The notes beneath the pieces are model-generated. The model ran no database searches. It was not told where the DNA came from and worked only from the letters and a program-made list of their open reading frames with translations. From Thermaceae bacterium (GTDB lineage: Bacteria; Deinococcota; Deinococci; Deinococcales; Marinithermaceae): DNA of 15,633 nucleotides. Of this stretch, positions 13,427-15,633 are shown in pieces (positions within the stretch are counted from its first letter, which is position 1; every line of letters begins with the position of its first letter). A program made the position numbers and the translations under genes. The stretch lies in NCBI GenBank assembly GCA_027023345.1, contig JALVVO010000062.1:1-15633 (forward strand), given 5' to 3'.

Positions 13427-14209
13427 CTACTCCGGCGTCACGTAGGCGGCGGTGATCCCGCCGTCCACCCGGAGCTCGGCCCCGGTCATGTAGGAAGACT
13501 CGTCGGAGGCCAAAAAAAGCGCCGCCCGGGCCATCTCCTTCGCCTCGCCGAAGCGCCCCATGGGGATGTGGACGAGCCTCCGCTGCCGTTTTTCCTCGGT
13601 GTCCAAAAACTTCATCAAGAGCTCGGTGCGAAGCGGGCCGGGAGAGAGGGCGTTGACGCGGATGTTCTCCCGGGCGTGGATCACCGCGAGCTCGCGGGTG
13701 AGGCTAAGCACGGCCCCCTTGCTCGCGGTGTAGGCGATCTGGGGCGTGGCCGCGCCCAGGGTGGCGACGAAGGAGGCGGTGTTGATCACCGAACCGCCCC
13801 CCGCCCGCCTTAGCGCCGGAATGCCGTACTTGCACCCCAGGAAGACGCCCTTGACGTTGATCGCATAGGTCTTGTCGAAGATCTCCTCCGGCGTGTTCAC
13901 CGCGTCGTCGTCGCCGGGGAGCATGACCCCGGCGTTGTTGAAGAGGACGTCGAGCTTGCCGAAGGCGGCCTCGGTTTCGGCGACCATGCGGCGGGCGTCC
14001 TCGTCCTTGGAGACGTCGGCCCGGACGAAGATCGCCTCGCCGCCGGCGGCCCGGATCGCCTCGGCCACCGCCCGGCCGGCCTCCTCGTTGACGTCCACCA
14101 CCGCCACCTTGGCCCCCTCCTCGGCGAAGAGGAGGGCCGACTCCTTGCCGATGCCGCTTCCCGCCCCGGTGATCAGGGCGACCTTGCCTTTTAGTCTCCC
14201 GCAGGCCAT
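13427..14209 (-). CDS. Short-chain dehydrogenase/reductase
   Basis: This is a classical SDR of 260 aa. It has the cofactor motif TGAGSGIG (14-21), NNAG (91-94), and the catalytic S146, Y160 and K164 (YTASK). D39 at the end of the second strand (VVDVNEE) favours NAD(H) over NADP(H). The C-terminal LRVDGGITAAYVTPE is the usual end of the family. It is the first gene of the operon with the aldehyde dehydrogenase. A TAGCCT hexamer five nt before the ATG suggests leaderless transcription. Annotation pipelines would probably call it a glucose 1-dehydrogenase or FabG-like protein; the actual alcohol or ketone substrate is unknown. Confidence 0.93.
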   Translation of the reverse strand: MACGRLKGKVALITGAGSGIGKESALLFAEEGAKVAVVDVNEEAGRAVAEAIRAAGGEAIFVRADVSKDEDARRMVAETEAAFGKLDVLFNNAGVMLPGDDDAVNTPEEIFDKTYAINVKGVFLGCKYGIPALRRAGGGSVINTASFVATLGAATPQIAYTASKGAVLSLTRELAVIHARENIRVNALSPGPLRTELLMKFLDTEEKRQRRLVHIPMGRFGEAKEMARAALFLASDESSYMTGAELRVDGGITAAYVTPE

Positions 14210-14214
14210 GCCTT

Positions 14215-14220
14215 AGGCTA
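14215..14220 (-). promoter_or_regulatory. Leaderless -10 element of the SDR-ALDH operon
   Basis: TAGCCT on the minus strand is separated from the ATG at 14209 by five nt (AAGGC). No Shine-Dalgarno sequence is seen. Confidence 0.45.
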
Positions 14221-14253
14221 CACGGGCGCCCCCGGGCGTTTGGCCCCGGCCCC

Positions 14254-15300
14254 TCAGTACGGCCCTTCCGCCTCGGAAGGGAGCAGCCGGGGCGGAATGG
14301 GCAGGGCGCTCTCGAGCTCGTTTCGCCGGACGAAGGCGAGCATGAAGCGGCCGATCCGCTTGAGCTGGGAAGCATGGGCGCGGACGGCCGCGAGCTTTTT
14401 CTCGACGTCCCCTTCGGAAAGCGGCCGCTTCTTCCAGGGCAGATGCCGCCCCCGGGGCGCGGGGTAGAGGGGTAGCCGGGGGTGAAGCCCCTTGGGCAGG
14501 GGGTACTCGTAGCCGCCGTGGACGATGTAGTAGCGGAGCCGGTCGGCCTCGCCCCGTTCGGCCAGGACCCGCATGGCAAAGTACGCGGTGGCCTGGTGGT
14601 CGGGGTGGGCGTCGAGGGGGCTCGGAGCCAGCACACGGGTGGGACGAAAGGCGTCCAAAACGGCCTTCAGGTCCGCCTCCAGGTCCTTACCGGTGTACGG
14701 CGCGCCCTCCCGGAAGCAGCCCGGGTAGCCGACCCGGCGAAGCCTGGTGTGGGGGCTCTCGAAGGGAAGGTAGTAGTGGGTCAGGAAGAGGCGCAAAAGC
14801 CCCTGGTCGGGGTAGCCGAGGAAGACCCGGTCCTCGTCCGAAAGGCCCAGGAGCTCGGTGGCCCGCCTCGCCTCCTCCATTCGGATCCGGGCGAGTTCGC
14901 GGAGCCCCTCCGGGCCGGGGCGGGGCGCGGCGAGCTCGAAGCCGTCGCCCAAGGTCAGCCAGACCACCTTCACCGCCGCGCCGGCGGCCCGGGCCGCCAG
15001 GATCTGCCCGGCGGCGGCGAGCGTTTCGTCATCGGGGTGGGGAGCGAGGACGAGGAGGCGGTCTTCGGAGGTGTAGGGCGTGGCCTGGGGCAGGCGACGG
15101 GTGAGCCAGGCGGCGCGGAGCGCGTGGTAGTAGGCGAAGAGGAAGCGTCCGTTGATGAAGGCCCAAAGCAAGACGGCAAGGCCGAGGGCGTAGAGGCGCT
15201 CGAGCACGTCGAGCCGGAGAAAAAGCCGCAGACCCTCGTTGACGGCGAGGACCAGGGCCACGAGCAGGGCAAGGCGGGCGCCACGGCCGAGCGGGGGCAC
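14254..15300 (-). CDS. Membrane-anchored PIG-L/LmbE-family deacetylase
   Basis: The 348-aa protein has two hydrophobic N-terminal segments (about 9-28 and 36-56) followed by a PIG-L domain from about residue 80. Zinc ligands of the family are present: APHPDDE (86-92) and AHPDH (231-235). PIG-L enzymes remove N-acetyl groups from GlcNAc-linked compounds, as in the BshB/MshB thiol pathways and in glycolipid or antibiotic synthesis. The membrane anchor and the extra about 100 C-terminal residues set this protein apart from small soluble BshB, so a lipid- or envelope-linked sugar is a more likely substrate. The start is GTG at 15300, six nt after the TAGGAT hexamer. It ends 42 bp before the SDR gene start and has its own promoter region, back-to-back with the GNAT gene. 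Confidence 0.88.
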   Translation of the reverse strand: MPPLGRGARLALLVALVLAVNEGLRLFLRLDVLERLYALGLAVLLWAFINGRFLFAYYHALRAAWLTRRLPQATPYTSEDRLLVLAPHPDDETLAAAGQILAARAAGAAVKVVWLTLGDGFELAAPRPGPEGLRELARIRMEEARRATELLGLSDEDRVFLGYPDQGLLRLFLTHYYLPFESPHTRLRRVGYPGCFREGAPYTGKDLEADLKAVLDAFRPTRVLAPSPLDAHPDHQATAYFAMRVLAERGEADRLRYYIVHGGYEYPLPKGLHPRLPLYPAPRGRHLPWKKRPLSEGDVEKKLAAVRAHASQLKRIGRFMLAFVRRNELESALPIPPRLLPSEAEGPY

Positions 15301-15305
15301 GGCCT

Positions 15306-15312
15306 TATCCTA
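15306..15312. promoter_or_regulatory. Overlapping divergent -10 elements (TATCCTA)
   Basis: On the plus strand TATCCT (15306-15311) precedes the GNAT gene. On the minus strand TAGGAT (15312-15307) lies exactly six nt before the PIG-L GTG. The two hexamers share five base pairs, so RNA polymerase could open the same site in either direction but probably not both at once. Confidence 0.45.
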
Positions 15313-15320
15313 GAGGGGCC

Positions 15321-15633
15321 TTGCCCCCTTCGGTCCGCCCCGCGAGCAGGGACGATCTGGAGGCGATCGGCCGGGTCGCCTACGCCACCGCCTGGCTCGG
15401 GGACTCACTCGCCGGGCGCTTTTCCGACCCGGCGCTCTTCGCCGAGCTCTTCGTCCGGCCTTACCTCGAGGTGGGAACGGCCTTCGTCGCCGAGGACGCG
15501 GGGCGGGTGCTCGGCTACGCGATGGCCGCCCGGACCCGGGACCTCCCCCGCGGGTTTTTGCTCCCGCCGAGGCTCGGGCTCCTTCCCCGGTTGCTCCGGC
15601 TCCCTCCCCGGGAGCGGGGGCTTCTTTGGGGCC
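15321..15633 (+). CDS. GNAT-family N-acetyltransferase, N-terminal part (runs off the window)
   Basis: The visible 104 codons read like the beginning of a GNAT acetyltransferase: VRPASRDDLEAIGRVAYATA (residues 5-24) as strand 1 and helix 1, then LGDSLAGRF, LFAELFVRPYLEV, and the strands TAFVAEDAGRVLGYAMAART that precede the acetyl-CoA site. The acetyl-CoA loop (R/Q-x-x-G-x-G/A) is not reached. The start is taken as TTG at 15321, preceded by GAGGGG; no ATG fits in frame. The product should transfer an acetyl group to an amine of unknown identity. The gene is divergent from the PIG-L deacetylase with only 20 bp between the starts. Confidence 0.75.
   Translation, partial: MPPSVRPASRDDLEAIGRVAYATAWLGDSLAGRFSDPALFAELFVRPYLEVGTAFVAEDAGRVLGYAMAARTRDLPRGFLLPPRLGLLPRLLRLPPRERGLLWG

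Noticed and set aside
1..15633. CRISPR array, IS element or prophage
   Set aside because: No regularly spaced repeats, transposase, integrase or phage protein were recognised. The only long direct repeats are the nrdR and tupC segments.

Overview
The window looks like a piece of chromosome from a GC-rich thermophile of the Deinococcota, most likely the Thermales (Thermus, Meiothermus or Oceanithermus-like). The reasons are very high GC with G/C third positions, proteins rich in Glu, Arg, Ala and Leu, a run of apparently leaderless promoters, and a mix of tungstate uptake, translin-family and acyl-CoA genes. The genus is an inference; no rRNA is present.

Layout. (1) 1-2064 is a rearranged locus. 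A full nrdR is followed by a convergent stand-alone HD-GYP gene, then a 97-bp copy of the 3' end of tupC. Next comes a second nrdR with an in-frame 36-codon deletion, then a small winged-helix gene, then the real tupC. It reads as a tandem duplication of nrdR-to-tupC-tail in which one copy carries HD-GYP and the other the winged-helix gene. (2) 1968-4095 (minus) is a tungstate ABC importer operon, tupA-tupB-tupC, with overlapping genes. (3) An S1-domain RNA-binding gene (minus) diverges from a translin-family gene (plus). (4) An acyl-CoA dehydrogenase follows with a textbook leaderless promoter. (5) 6612-9581 is a large lipoprotein with two Big_2 domains and about 13 Asp-box repeats, in a tract of clearly lower GC that suggests acquired or fast-evolving DNA. 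(6) A hotdog thioesterase converges on the remnant of a DUF262 (GmrSD-like) protein. (7) A tRNA-Gln(CTG)-Glu(TTC)-Glu(CTC) operon has a near-consensus promoter. (8) Thioredoxin reductase follows. (9) An SDR plus aldehyde dehydrogenase operon (minus) comes next. (10) A membrane-anchored PIG-L/LmbE deacetylase (minus) is back-to-back with the start of a GNAT acetyltransferase (plus) that leaves the window.

The genes are mostly independent housekeeping or metabolic units. Recurrent regulatory feature: six genes have a TANNNT hexamer ending 5-6 nt before the start codon, so transcription should begin at or next to the first base of the start codon. No CRISPR array, insertion sequence, integrase or phage gene was seen. 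The most noteworthy items are the mosaic nrdR duplication and the HD-GYP/winged-helix swap at that locus.
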